This document shows positions 48,264-60,551 of a stretch of 64,000 nucleotides of DNA, one piece after another. Numbering within the stretch: the first letter of the stretch is position 1; every line of letters begins with the position of its first letter. The stretch covers positions 1,984,001 to 2,048,000 of the forward strand of contig JAGMVK010000003.1 in assembly GCA_020747065.1 (NCBI GenBank), in the 5' to 3' direction. This DNA comes from Cadophora sp. MPI-SDFR-AT-0126 (lineage: Eukaryota > Ascomycota > Leotiomycetes > Helotiales > Ploettnerulaceae). A program made the position numbers and the translations under genes. The notes under the pieces were generated by a model that saw only the letters and a list, made by a program, of their open reading frames with translations, made no database searches and had not been told where the DNA came from.

Positions 48264-49934
48264 TAGCGACTTGAAATATATCCATTGACTATATCATGAT
48301 TGCCACACAGCAAAAACGAATTTTCTTTCCTCTGTTTGTTTTGTTAGTCGAGAGTGACGGAATGACAAAAAGCGGGGTGGGCGTTTACACAATTGGGATT
48401 TTGGTCTACTTGCTTATGGTCGGCTTTTCCTCTTTTTCCGAATGAGAGAAGGGCAGGGCGTTACAAGCAGATTTCTGTATGTATTCTAGAACGGGGGCTG
48501 GAGTATATGGGTTGGCCCTGGGAGGATGACTGAATCGCTTGCTGACTTGCTTGCTTTTCCTTTTGTGTATTCCTCTTTTCTTTTTATTTAATTAGTGCAT
48601 GGCATTAGTGCCGATAAGCGGGGGTCGTCTGTAGATGAATGGACTTGAAATTGGCCTATGAGGGATCTGGATAGCGGATGGGTTCTTTGCTTAGTATCCA
48701 GAGTGGAGGACGTCCATATCTGAGGGCAAGCGTTTTTATGAGCGGAAGGAAGGATCAGCGCATCGAAATGGAGCGAGGTCAAGGCTGACAATACGCCATT
48801 GGAAGAAGGAGAGGCTTTGTTAATAATAGTAGTCCTTCCTTCTCTTCACTGTAATAATCACAAAAACGAGTTTTAAACACATCCAGTTCTACTTTTCTAA
48901 CCGAAAATTATGTGTTGGTTCCTTGTGTACCGCCGGCTCGCTTCGGTAGAACGGAGGTGATACAGCGAGTAGTTCTTCTCGTGAGCCATGTGGTGAATGC
49001 TACCTACTAAGTATTCATCGATTGTGGTAGCTAATGGCCAGCGAAAGACCTGCCCCTATCTACCTTCCCCCCCCTCGCTTAATCACGAAAGTCCAGTAAA
49101 CAACACACAAGCCAGCCCAAACATCGTCTCCGAATGCAGAGCATACAGAACATATAGCCTTCGACTCAATACCATGGGTACCCATGAGGTTTCATCTACC
49201 ATACTGAAGTAAACTCCTCTTGCCACACTGTCTGGAAACGGAAAAGAAAGTCTCTTTCCAACCTAGCGGCGCCCCTTGAAAGAGAAGGAAACGTCCATAT
49301 ACTACAGTACACTATTATGGACCGGCAGGCCGTCGAATTATGGGAAAGAATTCCTGCCTCGCTGCTACTACTGAGGCAGATATCACCATATATGAACTGT
49401 CTTTCTGCTCTGGCTTATTGGAGACGGATCTCTCTCTGTAGGTCTTGACCGATTCGTCTCGTGCCGTGCGGCAGAAAAGCGGAAGGAATCTGGCTATTTT
49501 TAGAAAATGGCCGAGTGGTTATGGCGCTAGGTCAGAGCCTAGTGATTCTGCGATGTGCAACAAAAAACTTGAGCTGCAGATCGTGGCTTGGTGGTGTTGT
49601 CCACTCAGGAGGGCGAGGTGGTGTGGGGAAGAGATGCAGCTACTCGTACCAATAACAAGATGTTTTGAGCGTAATTTGTTTCTGTTGACTGGCAATGCAG
49701 CAACATAGCTGAGTGAGGAAAATTGATAGCAATTATGGGCGTTTAGAGCATGAGAGCAACAATACACATCGTTCAAGTGGATTTGGAAGCCAAGCAAAAA
49801 GGCTCAGTAGTCAAATACCAAATATTGAGCATGGTCCTTAGTCAAACTACATGATTGTAGGCCCTCATCGCGCACCAATATACAGCGTACTCCACGACTT
49901 GAATCTAAAATCAACAGGGTATAATATGCACGCT
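48264..49934. other. Convergent intergenic region
   Basis: 1.67 kb between two convergent genes; 3' flanks only. Apart from the tRNA-Leu-like fragment at 49507-49542, nothing stands out. Confidence 0.45.
49507..49542 (+). pseudogene. tRNA-Leu-like 5' half (probable tRNA fragment)
   Basis: The stretch ATGGCCGAGTGGTTATGGCG matches the D-arm and A-box region of leucine/serine tRNAs. It is followed by a perfect five-base-pair anticodon-type stem (CTAGG/CCTAG) around a TCAGAG loop that contains CAG after T. The loop has six, not seven, bases, and neither a matching acceptor strand nor a T arm/B box follows. It reads as a degraded copy of tRNA-Leu(CAG) or a chance match. Confidence 0.35.
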
Positions 49935-52900
49935 TTACATAACAGCACACTTGCCCTCTTTCTTCTCCTTCTCCCCGTACTTCCCTGGCATACCCGACTC
50001 CCTCGAGACGTCAGTCCACCCAGCACTGCTAGCTCCATCCCCAAACTTGTCTTTCTTCTCCTTGCGCATACTAGCCCTCCATCCTCTCTTCTTAGCATCT
50101 TTAATGTTCTTCGCTGCGCTCCTCTCGGCTCGGCTGGGCTGCCTGCCAACTATCGTGGACTTCTGAACGAAGTATGGCGAAGGCTCTCCACGATCTGACG
50201 TCTGACTATGGATAGTCTCTAGGCGTGCCATTGGGGGACGTAGGTTTGGAGAGTTGCCTGAAGGACTGCGGTTGTGGTTGTTTCCGCTAGGCCTGCGTGA
50301 TGGAGATGATGAGTATGGACTGCCTTGAGGAGAAGGCCCCTGGCTGTAGCGCTGTGGAGATGATCCATATGCGCCTGATGCGCCTCGCAATGGCTGGCCG
50401 GCGTTGAAAGCTTGCTCAGGCGTTAATTTGGGAGGCTTGTTGTGCATAGACCCGCCAGAAACATTCCTGTTGTGAGCACTACCTGACAGGCGTCGAGGAT
50501 CACTGAGTCCCCTAGGTCTTCCTTTGCGGCTATTGAGACGAGCGACCTGGTCCGCGCTTGGTAATGAAAGGGTCGGTGGGTTGGCAACGTTTTCTTGAGT
50601 TTCTGCTGCGGCTGGTGCAGTCTCAGCCCTCCTCCAGATTGGTAAAGGATTTGAATCCATATCTTGAGGAGGTGAGGTAGTGATTGGAACGGTCTCGCTA
50701 CGTCTTGGTGTTATTTGTTGAGACTCGATGATTCTCCGTTGTACTTGGGGGACTGGTGCCGGCGGTGGAAGCTCGGTCAAGTGATGATTATCATCAGGTC
50801 GTGGCGGGACCTGTTTATTGAGACTTTGACCTTGACTGGAACTGCCTCCAGATTGCCCCGTTCCATGTCCTGAAGGTGCAGGAGCAACAGCTATTGCTGC
50901 TTGAGACTGTGGCCTTTCGTGCCCTGAGGAGGCAGGCATGATTTGTCTGTCTGCTGGCTGATGCTGTTCGGACGTCGGGGTGCTTTGATAATCGCGATCA
51001 AGAGTACCATTTGAAGGTTGTGTAGGTTGCGGAATGGGCGAAGCGGGTTGATTCAAAGTTGCTAACATTACAGGCGGGGGACTCGAAGGTGTCAAAGCTG
51101 CAGGTACAGCTGGAGGAGCGCCTACAGGTCGTCTCGGGATTTGATTAATTGTGGCCGTTTGAGGACGAGGGGATGGTTGTGGAGATCCTTGAGGCGAAAC
51201 GTCGTACAGGTCGTCAAATTCTGCTGTCGGACTGGTCATGGGTCTGGGATCTTCCTCAAATGAAACACGATCCGAGGTCATATTCGTGTCGTCGCTCATC
51301 GTCCTATGAAACTGAAAACGCTCCCGTCGAGATTCCGCTGTGCTTGAAGATGCCATGGTTGCGATCGTGTGAGATCGATGCAATGAGTTTGAATCTAACC
51401 CTGGAAAATCAAGGCTGGGAGCTCGCTGTGTTCTTGAGCGCTCCAAAGTCGCTGCAGCAGCCTCTGCCAACAGAGATCTTTGGATGTGTTCAGGTAGAGG
51501 CGGGAGAGGATCCCGACTGTAAGGAGGAGGCGGCGGTACCCAATTGTCGGCATCACTCTCATGCGGATGCTCCTCCCTCCCATCAGCGCGACGATACTCG
51601 ATATGTTCTTGAGCAACACGTGGATGGAATCTCCTATTGACAGCAGCTGCAGTAGCGGCTCGACGAAGTGTGGTGCCAGATCTTGGATTGGTGTGAGAGT
51701 ATGGATCATCAAAAGGATCGTGATCCTCATCCAGAGAAGAAGTCGTCTCCGACCTCTCAGTCGATGTTGTCTGCTGACTGACTCTTCTCACAATAGGAGT
51801 GCGAGTCGAGAACAGATCACCCAAATCTTGAGTATTTGGCATCGGCGGTCGTTCAGAACGAGGAGAACGAGGCTGTGTTGTTGCTGATCGGGAAACGTGG
51901 CTGCGATTTCCTCGTCTCTGGGCGACAGTTCGTCGTCTAACAATTGCAACTTCTGCATCCAGATCTCTGTGTTCCTCCTCTAAAACCTCGGGCTCATTCA
52001 TTCCAACCTCGATAGTGATAACTGTCTTCTCACCATCTGATGGAGCATAGTCAAAGTCCAAAATGGAAATGCGGCCTCCGTCGACGGGATTCATGCCATC
52101 ATCTTCGATGACGGTACCCAGACCCCCCACGCCTGGAGCAACGGCGACAAGCCTTTCTCCTTGAGAAGTAGAAGAATCCGTATTGACCCAAGCCAAAGCA
52201 CTGACGCGATCAAGCGAACTGACCTTACGGCCTTCGACAAAGGTATTTCTGAACTTGTCGCCTAGTAGCTGCCACTGTGGAGTTCTGCTAATGCTATCCC
52301 GAGCCCTGGAGACAGAACTCAATGACGGCGCGCTATTGCGTCGCCCAAGGTAGCTGGCAGGTGTACTCACTCCACTTTCTGGGCTGTTGGTAAGACTGTC
52401 CTTAGTGTTTGGTATGGCCTCTAAATCCTCAGGAACGCCGTAGAGCCAGATGGAATTCTGAAATCCCGAGGCAACCAAATCTCCAGATTCGCTTGCTGCT
52501 GGTAATGTGCTTGGCAAAAGTCTTGAAGCGGATACAGACTCTGCAATAGGCCCAGTGAAGTACGTAGTTCCATTGCGGAGGTCGTCGATGCGTACTGTAC
52601 GGAAGGTCTCCAGAATTCGATCATAAGTGAATGCCCACGTTACCTCACCATCTGATGAACTAGGAAGTAGGACTGCATGACTGCAATCACGGCTGCCGTT
52701 CGGGAAGAGAATCGATGTTGTCCAAAGTGAGCTTATACTGTCTTCAGGCAGACTGCCGCTAGGGTCATAATAAGGTGCCGTGAGAATAACCGTGCTTGGA
52801 TTTCGAGACTGCATCGTTGTACCCAGAAGCTGAGTTCCGTCCCGGGAGAAAGACAATGAGTCCGCAGCATAGCATTTTACGGACCGCCTGTCTGTACTAG

Positions 52901-53712
52901 CATAACTGGGATCCAGAGACGAGACCTCCACACCAGAATCGTATGCTGCAGCAAGAACAGAACCCTTGGGAGATAGAGCAATTGTCCGGGGAGTATGATC
53001 CAGGGCAACAGCACGAGTGTGCTTCGGATGTTCCCCTGACAAGTCGTATAAATCAACTTGAAGGTCTGTTGACAGAACAGCGAGAATAACACCATCATCT
53101 GTTATGGTCGTTGATGCAGGTCTTCGTAGAATCTTAAGCTCCCTCTTCACTGTAATCTCAGGTCCTGTCGCATCAATGACGTGAATTCGAGACGAACTGT
53201 ATGCCAGAATATAGTGGCCCCGCGGCGAGAGGCTGAAATGGAACGCTTCCCCTCCTGGAGCCGAAGAAGAGCTTATGGATGTTGATACCAAGTTTATGAC
53301 CGTCTCTTTAGGTCGCAGATATGCTTCGAATAGATTCCGTTTTGTTTCCCGAGCGAACAATCGACGAAGGTATGGTAAACTCTTTTCGTCTTCTGGAATC
53401 GGAGTCGATCGATGTGCTGCTGCGTATGAAGGGCATCGAGCCAAATGATGGGCGTAGAGATGGGCTTGCTGCGATACTGTCCGCCATTTTCGATTCAAGA
53501 GGATCAATGATGCAAAAGCATTTGGGTTGGTGAGCTGTAGAATTCTACGGGCAGCGTGTCAGCGCAAATGTTTAGAGGCTCAAGGTACCAGTCACTAACT
53601 GCTCTATGATCTCATCGGGAAGCTTTGAGAAGGCCGAACCCTCTACCGGTGCAGGCGTGGCTATGGGCCTTTTGAAATCCTCTTTGGAATACAGGACCCC
53701 ATTGGCATTCAT
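49935..53712 (-). CDS. F-box protein with propeller-like repeats and C-terminal CaaX box
   Basis: Two exons on the minus strand, 53712-53600 and 53544-49935, joined across a 55-nt intron (GTTAGT...GTAG) that splits the F-box; 1240 residues. Residues about 29-70 form the F-box (FSKLPDEIIEQILQLTNPN...LILLNRKWR). About 100-500 contain WD40/YVTN-like strands (HFSLSPRGHYILAYSSSRIHV, TIALSPKGSVLAAAYDSGVEV, SLSFSRDGTQLLGTT). From about 520 on the chain is Pro/Ser/Arg-rich and disordered. The last residues are KEGKCAVM, a CaaX motif with methionine at the end, which predicts farnesylation, preceded by a lysine-rich stretch that would aid membrane binding. F-box proteins recruit substrates to SCF ubiquitin ligases; a prenylated one would act at a membrane. 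Substrate unknown. Confidence 0.8.
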
Positions 53713-54657
53713 CTTTCGTAGTGGTCTTCAATGGTGGTCTGTCCCTGTGGCATCCGGTACTGACAGATAGGTTCAGATCGGCGAATACCAACTGACAGAG
53801 AGGTACAAGAAAATGGTCTGGCTGCGGGCAGAATATTTGAAGGCAACGCCAGCTTCGAATTTGTTGTCAGGAGTTCGTAGAGACTGGAAAAGTTAATTGA
53901 AACAGAGTTCTTCTCCTGGCGGCTGGAGCTGCCCTCGTATCAGGTTGCGCGTCGTCTCCTGTTTCGTTCTGGAAGCCCACTAGAACCCTGATACAGTATT
54001 GACCTAGCCCAGGGTAAAGAATGATCGCCTCAGGGGATCCTGGCTCCAAAATTTGGATGGTCGCTGATCGGATTGCAAGCAGTTATAAAGAAGAAGTCTA
54101 CCTTATGTTGAGGGTGGTACCGCTCCTGACATGGCGATACTGATTGGCGCGTGTTGTCCAACTTTCATTCCACTGACATTTTTTGTTTGCCGCGGTTGGT
54201 TGTACAGTACTGTAGTGTAACCCTGACTGTTTACAAAGGACGGAAAGGTCAGAAGCAATATCATGCGACTCAGCGATGAAAATGCAAGAATATGTTACCG
54301 AATAGCAAAATTAGATATGTACTTGTAAATGATTTCGAAGAACATCCGATTTATACTTCCGAAAAGCTGAGAGGTCCGGCGTACGAAACGTTCTAGAACA
54401 GTTATGGGCACATTCTGTGAATCACTAAACGCGATTTTATATATATTTACTCAGACTTGGGAAGCAAAGATAAGATACTTCAAGCTCAAGGTATCAATTT
54501 ATTCTACTGGACTGTTGTTCCATATGTTATCATCAAACCAACGCTCGCCTATCATGCATGAATGCCACGCTCCAAAGAAAGAAGCCCCTGAAATCCATGA
54601 ACTCCATGAACTCCGTCGCCAAAGGATACATATCAAAACAGCTACCGCTCTTGTAGC
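53713..54657. other. Intergenic region upstream of the F-box gene
   Basis: 945 bp between two minus-strand genes; F-box promoter near 53713 and 3' flank of the next gene near 54650. No supported gene. Confidence 0.45.
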
Positions 54658-56354
54658 TTATCGCGCACCGTTGTACTGCTGCATAAAAGTGATAGCTTGC
54701 TCCATGGGATAGCCAATGAAGACAGGCCCTGTAAAAATCATCTGTGGAACCGCGGCTGGCTTTGGCAACTCGGAAGGTTGGATGAAAGTTGGCTGATTTT
54801 GAAAGACCGGTGTAGCCTGTTGAGTTGGCTCTGCAGCCGCTTCCTTCATCTTCTGCGCTGCCGCGTGAGGAAATGGACATTTACCAGCGGGTCTCTCTTC
54901 GGTTGCCAATGGGGTTATTGGCTCCTCATCGACCTTGGTACCATGTCCAAATGGACACATCCCTACAGGTCGTGGTGCAGGTTCAGCTGGAACGGGAGCT
55001 GGTGGGGGTGACACTGGTCTTTCACCCTCGGGTGGATCGAAGATAGGCACCGAGATGCCCCAAGGTCGACTTGGTGACTCGCCAACCCGGATTTCTTTCA
55101 ATGGTCTGTCGAATCTGCTTTCGCGATCTTCTTCTTCATCGTCCGGTACGTGCTCCTCAGAATGGACCCCATCAGCACTGACCGCATGAGCCCAATTCTC
55201 CACCCGTTCGTTCGATGTCTTCTCCAACTCCATAGCTTCCTCTTCCTCCTTTGTAGGTAACATAGGTTGATGTTTTTGACCTAATCCCTGAATCATGCTG
55301 ACCAAGTTTCCGTACTTCGCATCTAACTTCCTAATATCATCTTCGTTTCTTTGGTATCTCTTGACACAAACTTCGTGACTTCGTGGGATTTCATGTTTGT
55401 GGGATTCAAAGTATTGAGCAATTTCTTCAGGAGAGTGTTGGTCCATGTAACGTATTGGACATTTCGCAGCAGAACCGCTGGCTGATGGGGGAGGGGAGTT
55501 CATGGTCTCGGCATACAATGCTGCACATATGGGATCTGAAGAGTGGTGACGCGTCGGGTCTCTCACGTCGATAGGGGTCAATGGCTGGTCTGATTCTTGG
55601 GTGCCAGACCCTGGAGAACTTTCGGCATTCATCGAGGCGTCGGTCGGTCTAGCTGGACGTGAGAATGGACACAATAACGAGCTCTTCTTTCCTTGCACAG
55701 TGAAGTCTTGTTCCAACACAGTCGACAAAGATGTCCTTCGCCCCGAATATTTCACATTACTGCTTGTCCCGGATATACTTCTTCCGCTGACCGTAGATCC
55801 GGTCGACTTGCCTGTTAAGGCTACAAGACGTTGTGCCGCCCGTCGACCGTCTCTTATGGCCACTGCTGTTTGTTGCTTAGACCCGACCTGCGTTCGTTGC
55901 GGAAGTGGTACGACTCCGGCACGGTCGGGTACAGAGACTTGTAAATCCGGAGGGAGTTGCAGCTTGGCTAGAGTATTTGAGATCTCGGAATCCCCTGAAG
56001 CATACTTATCGGCGAGGTACTGAAACTGGAAAGGCTGATTAGCAAAGAGGCTGAGATCATTGACTGGAAAATGCTGGATAGATAATTGGAACATTCAGGA
56101 TACATGGTGTTTGTCAGTCGTCGCTGCCTTTGGCAGCTCCAGATCTAGAGCTAATGTTTTTCATCATATGATAGGTAGGAGTGCACTATATTCTAAGAGA
56201 AGGGTTGTGTACTTACTTGCTCATGTGCGAAGCGCAACTTATGCTCCAAAATCTGCTTGCGATCAGAGAGGAGCTGCACCTCATCTGCAAGAACGTTAAA
56301 ATTTTCCGTTAGTGTTTTGATGAGTTCGTCATAGTCAACGTCGTTGAAGGGCAT
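54658..56354 (-). CDS. Coiled-coil protein with four Cys-Pro (heme-regulatory-like) motifs
   Basis: Two exons on the minus strand, 56354-56217 and 56025-54658 (191-nt intron GTAAGT...TCCAG), giving 501 residues. The N-terminus is an amphipathic helix with heptads (LIKTLTENFNVLADEVQLLS, RKQILEHKLRFAHEQ). Four Cys-Pro motifs occur in low-complexity surroundings: LCPFSR (Cys165), KCPIRY (Cys235), MCPFGH (Cys403) and KCPFPH (Cys429). The last two fit CPxxH, the form seen in the heme-responsive motifs of yeast Hap1. The C-terminus is Pro/Gln-rich with a short hydrophobic stretch (VPQMIFTGPVFIGYP). No catalytic domain is recognised. Either a heme-sensing or zinc-binding regulator, or a protein whose repeated CPF motifs serve another contact. 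Family unknown to me. Confidence 0.7.
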
Positions 56355-56864
56355 TATGGAGCGGCAGGCACCGAAGAGACGAGGAGCTGGAAGCGCTCGT
56401 CGAGATCTTGGGTGGGATGTTTCGAGAGTTCTGCTTTGTGGTTGAAGGCTTTTGACTGGACGCTTAGCGCCACATTAGCGCCCTATGACAAAGCAAATGT
56501 GGATCACTTGTCCTTGTTGACTTTAACACGCGGAGCAATTGACGACTTTGACGGCTTTGACGGCTTTCATACATAATGTCCCTTTCGATTACCTTCACTG
56601 CGAAGCGATAACCTCATTACCTCTGGGATGCTGGCTAAACGATATATCGAGTTTTGACTCACAGTCCCAAAGCTTCGATTCTCTCTTCCTCTCAAGAGAG
56701 CTATTTACAGCTGACTCTTGTTTCTTGTGGACGCTTGGTGAATGGTCCCTAGAAATCGACTTATCAATTATGCAAATGCCAGCATTGAAAGTCCATTGCT
56801 GTTAGACGCCTCATAGTTTATGTGTAGTTTTTACTGGTTTATTTATTCTTTCTATCTAGACTGG
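56355..56864. other. Intergenic region
   Basis: 510 bp containing the promoter of the Cys-Pro motif gene and the 3' flank of the SMR gene. No gene seen. Confidence 0.5.
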
Positions 56865-59426
56865 TCATCGATTTGCGCTGGGGCCTTTTGGGGGGTCACG
56901 AACGAGCAGGCGAACCTTTCCTGCTCCAATCTCGTGGCCCTCGGAAAGTATGTCAACAGGCTCTTTCTCTGCCTGCTTGGTTGCCGTAACAGAGACAGCG
57001 ACGCCGCCATCTCTGGCGAGTGACTTGTCGAAGGATCTAGCATCAATGCCTAGAATACCTCCAACGTTATTTCTGTCCCCTGGAACAGAGAACTCGCTGA
57101 ATGCATAGCGCCACTCATTTAAGAAGTTTCGGATGGCCTTGCCGACCTTGTCCTTGCCGTTCTTGCTATGGTGTCCGGTCCCAGTGATAGCATACACAGG
57201 TCTTGTCTCCTTTTGATTCTCTAGGAGAACTTTCTCGAGATATTCGACGGCCTCTTCTGGGTGGAGACCATGTAGATCTACGTAGAGCTCTGAATGCGAG
57301 GAGCTTCCCTTATTGCGTTCCTCATAGAGCTCTCTAGCAGCCTCCCGATGTGCCTTACGCATGGCGTCATTCTCGCTCTGGCCTCTTAGACTCAGAGCTT
57401 TTGCGGCACGGGCATCGTTGCGGTTCCAGGCTTGAGCAGCGCTATCAACCTGTTAGCGAGTCTAGGCTCTATGAGATCCAATCTCCATACCTCTGCAAAA
57501 ATTTGTTCCTCAAGCCTCCATGCTTGATAGCATCTTGTCTGGCTTTGAGGTATGCTTTGTTCGCTCTTTCACCTGTCTCCAACCAAGGAACATGCTGAGG
57601 TGATGGAATAGCCTGTGCCGCGGCACTATTTTCCCCATTCCGAATGCTAGTAGAACTGCCATTTCGGCCCATCTTTTTCACATCCTGTCTCATCATACTT
57701 GGACCAGGGGAAGGTGACATCTTGACGACCTAAATCCCAGAAAACCAAAGTCAGTTTACATTGCCAGTCACAATGGACAGGCCACAATCTCCGGAAGACA
57801 ATACCAGAAACTCAAAATAAACGTTCTCAGAAGATTTGACTTACCTCGGCGAGAGAGCTAGGAGCAGAATTTTCCTTGTGACCATGCCCATGCCCTCCTC
57901 TCTTTCCATGATGCTTCTTTCCACCCTTGATAGTGACTGCGCCGAGGGAGGGGAACGCTTCAGTATCATCTAGAGCAGGAGCGGACGGCATATTCTCCCG
58001 AGCTTGATGTCGGGAACTTGGCCGTGATCTTTGACTTGACCCGTCACTTGTATATCCCTGCATTCCTTTAAAACCAGGGGGTGGTGGAGTAAAGCTTGCT
58101 CCCTGGTAATTAGCAAAAGCGTTGGCAGAGCTATAAGAGCTGGGCCACTGGTCCTGTAGAGGCTGCAATGAGGGGAATGCGTTGAAGTCCTGAAATTGAA
58201 AGCTTGGATGAGCATTTTGGAGCGGAGGCGTGCTACTTCCTTCCAGAGCTAGGCGATTCATGAAATGCGATGGGTCATGTGAAAATATGCATGTATCGCC
58301 CGCAAGACAATTTCCTTCAACCCAGTATCTAGGTTTGTAGTCAGTATTGCCGGGTCTTGTGAAGAATCAGGATAACAAGACAAGCTCCGTGCATATCAAG
58401 CACCATAGCAAGAGGCCTTGTAAAGGAAGTAATACGGAAAGAGAGGTCAGACCGGCAAGAGATCGAGATCACTTACTTGCAGATATGGTTACTGAGGTCA
58501 TGACTAAACCTGCAGTCGGCTCGCAGACATTGTCCAGTAGACAGCCAAAATCTGCAGACTACGCCACTTTTCTGTTGTCCTGCGGGAGTGATAGGACGCG
58601 AAATGCTTGAAGCCATCGATTTGCCGATCAAGATGGCATTCTTGACATCGTTGGCTTGGGCTATATTGGAGGCATCCCCAGTTTGGCCTTCCATGAATGC
58701 CATGATAGTGGCACTTAGGTCATATCCATGCATAGCAAGGGCCGCCTCGATCTCTTCATCTGACTTCGAAGGACCAAGGATGCTGCGTAACATATCGTAA
58801 GGAGACATATCCGTGTTTTGAGGTGAGATATACTCTGCGGCGGCTGCGTTGAGACCACTTTGCCCACCCGCTGAAGAGGATGTATTACTTCCACCATCAT
58901 CATTTACCAACCAGTCGACATTATCACTACCATAGTCCCCATATATGTCTTGTGTAGGAGATGTATCGGTAGGGAACTCATAAGCGTTCAGACTCGGACT
59001 ATGAGGAATCGCTGGACTGGAAAAGGCAAGTCTGGGGGAAGGGCGGGGTGATGTGAAAGGAGAGGCTGTCGATGATTTCGCTCGAGTAAATGACTGTGGT
59101 ACAAATCCAGGGGGAGCAAGAGGGCTCACACCGAGGCGAGGAGAAGATGATACTGGAGTGCCACTGTTGCCACGAGGGATAGGCCATGGAGCTGGAGATG
59201 CTGCGCGGCGTAAGACCGTGTGTCGCATCGGCGGGGGTGAACTGGGGTTCGTCGAGGATTCTCGAAATCGCCATAACACGTCCAGGACCGCATTCTCCAG
59301 AGATCTGCCGACCAAGGTGGTTTCTTTCTTCAGAAACTCTTCCAGCTTGTCGGTCCTCTCTTCGTCCTCGAGGCTCGCGTCTTGGAGCAAGGGGAGGCAC
59401 AGCTCGTATGTCTCGTCGGACACCAT
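56865..59426 (-). CDS. CUE-like, CCCH zinc finger, DUF1771 and SMR domain protein
   Basis: Four exons on the minus strand: 59426-58477, 58328-57845, 57729-57491, 57441-56865 (introns 148, 115 and 49 nt), 749 residues. The N-terminal region contains a CUE/UBA-like helix set (LRSILGPSKSDEEIEAALAM). Two CCCH fingers follow (CRFWLSTGQCLRADCRFSH and CKYWVEGNCLAGDTCIFSH, the second completed only by splicing). Then come a Ser/Pro-rich linker, DUF1771 (AYLKARQDAIKHGGLRNKF, then SAAQAWNRNDARAAKALS) and an SMR domain (YVDLHGLHPEEAVEYLEKVL and GTGHHSKNGKDKVG). SMR with CUE-like domains is the architecture of yeast Cue2, an endonuclease that cleaves mRNA at collided ribosomes; here CCCH fingers may add RNA binding. 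The DLHG and TGTGHHS residues are intact, so nuclease activity is plausible. Confidence 0.88.
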
Positions 59427-60551
59427 CTTGGCGGTTGTAAGGACGATCTGCGATGGAGGATCGAATGCTGATAAAGTTGTCAAATGTAAAAGGAGGTCGG
59501 GCGCGGGCGACGAAGGACACCTGGTGGGCAGGTGAGGCGGATTGGTTCGCGAGGGTTGGGCTGAGGAAGGAGCGCGCTGAAATGCAACAACACAGGCACA
59601 GACACAGACAGAGGCAGGCAGGTAAGAGCGCGCAGATGACAGACAGGTAGGTAGCAAGAGAAGGGCGACAACGGAATGGCACCTGGCTCTTACATCATCG
59701 ACCCAAGATAATCTGAAGCTATCATGGGTAGCGACGGTGCGGTGCTGTGCGGATAAATGAAGGTAATGATAGAAGGGGTTCGGGGCGGGATTCAGGTGAG
59801 GCTGGACTACACCTTCACTGGACTGAGGACCAACCGAGTGAGTGGATGAGGTGAGGATCCCAGATCTGGGGAGGGCGCTAGGGGGGCATTTGATTGGTCA
59901 GATCTATTTATGACTCCCATGGCAAAGTGACCAAAGACATTCTTCTCTAGATCTACTTATGTCTGCGGAACGATACTTGACCGTATCTACAAAAGTACCA
60001 GAAAATGTCTATACTACTTACGAACAGCCCCTTGTCCTTGACGACCTCAATACAAACTTCGCTGATGTTTATGAAAGTCATGTGGAAAGTCGGAGTTTCG
60101 TAATCGCCGTGATAGGTACCTCAGCTAAAGATGGCGTTGTTTACGTCACCCACGATGGGGTTGGGACAATATACGGAAGGACAGAAGCGCAGGTGTCAAT
60201 TTGGAGATATATGTACATTCACACTTCTCTACCAACAAGCTTTGTGCAGGAAGTTCCACCTATATTGAACGAGAAACATACGTTTCTTCCCAATCATACT
60301 CGTATTCTGCGACTTTATCCTCTGGGCGACAGTTTGTTTCAAGCATAGCCTCAGACCCACCACTTCTTACTTCTCACTCCTCACTTCAAACAATAAACAC
60401 CAACATCCACGAATCCCTCAACTCTGCCTATGTCCACAACCTCGATGGTTCCGCAGATGTGATATTGAGTCACTACCTACACCCAATACCTCCAGCAATC
60501 ATACAGAACCCACCTAACCCCTCCACATCCGCTTTGTCGACCATCATCACC
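59427..60551. other. Divergent intergenic region
   Basis: 1.1 kb between two divergent genes. The SMR frame stays open upstream of its ATG, with CAGACA-rich sequence near 59600. A plus-strand frame at 59959-60348 is not supported as a gene and lies in the Tvp38 leader. Confidence 0.4.
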
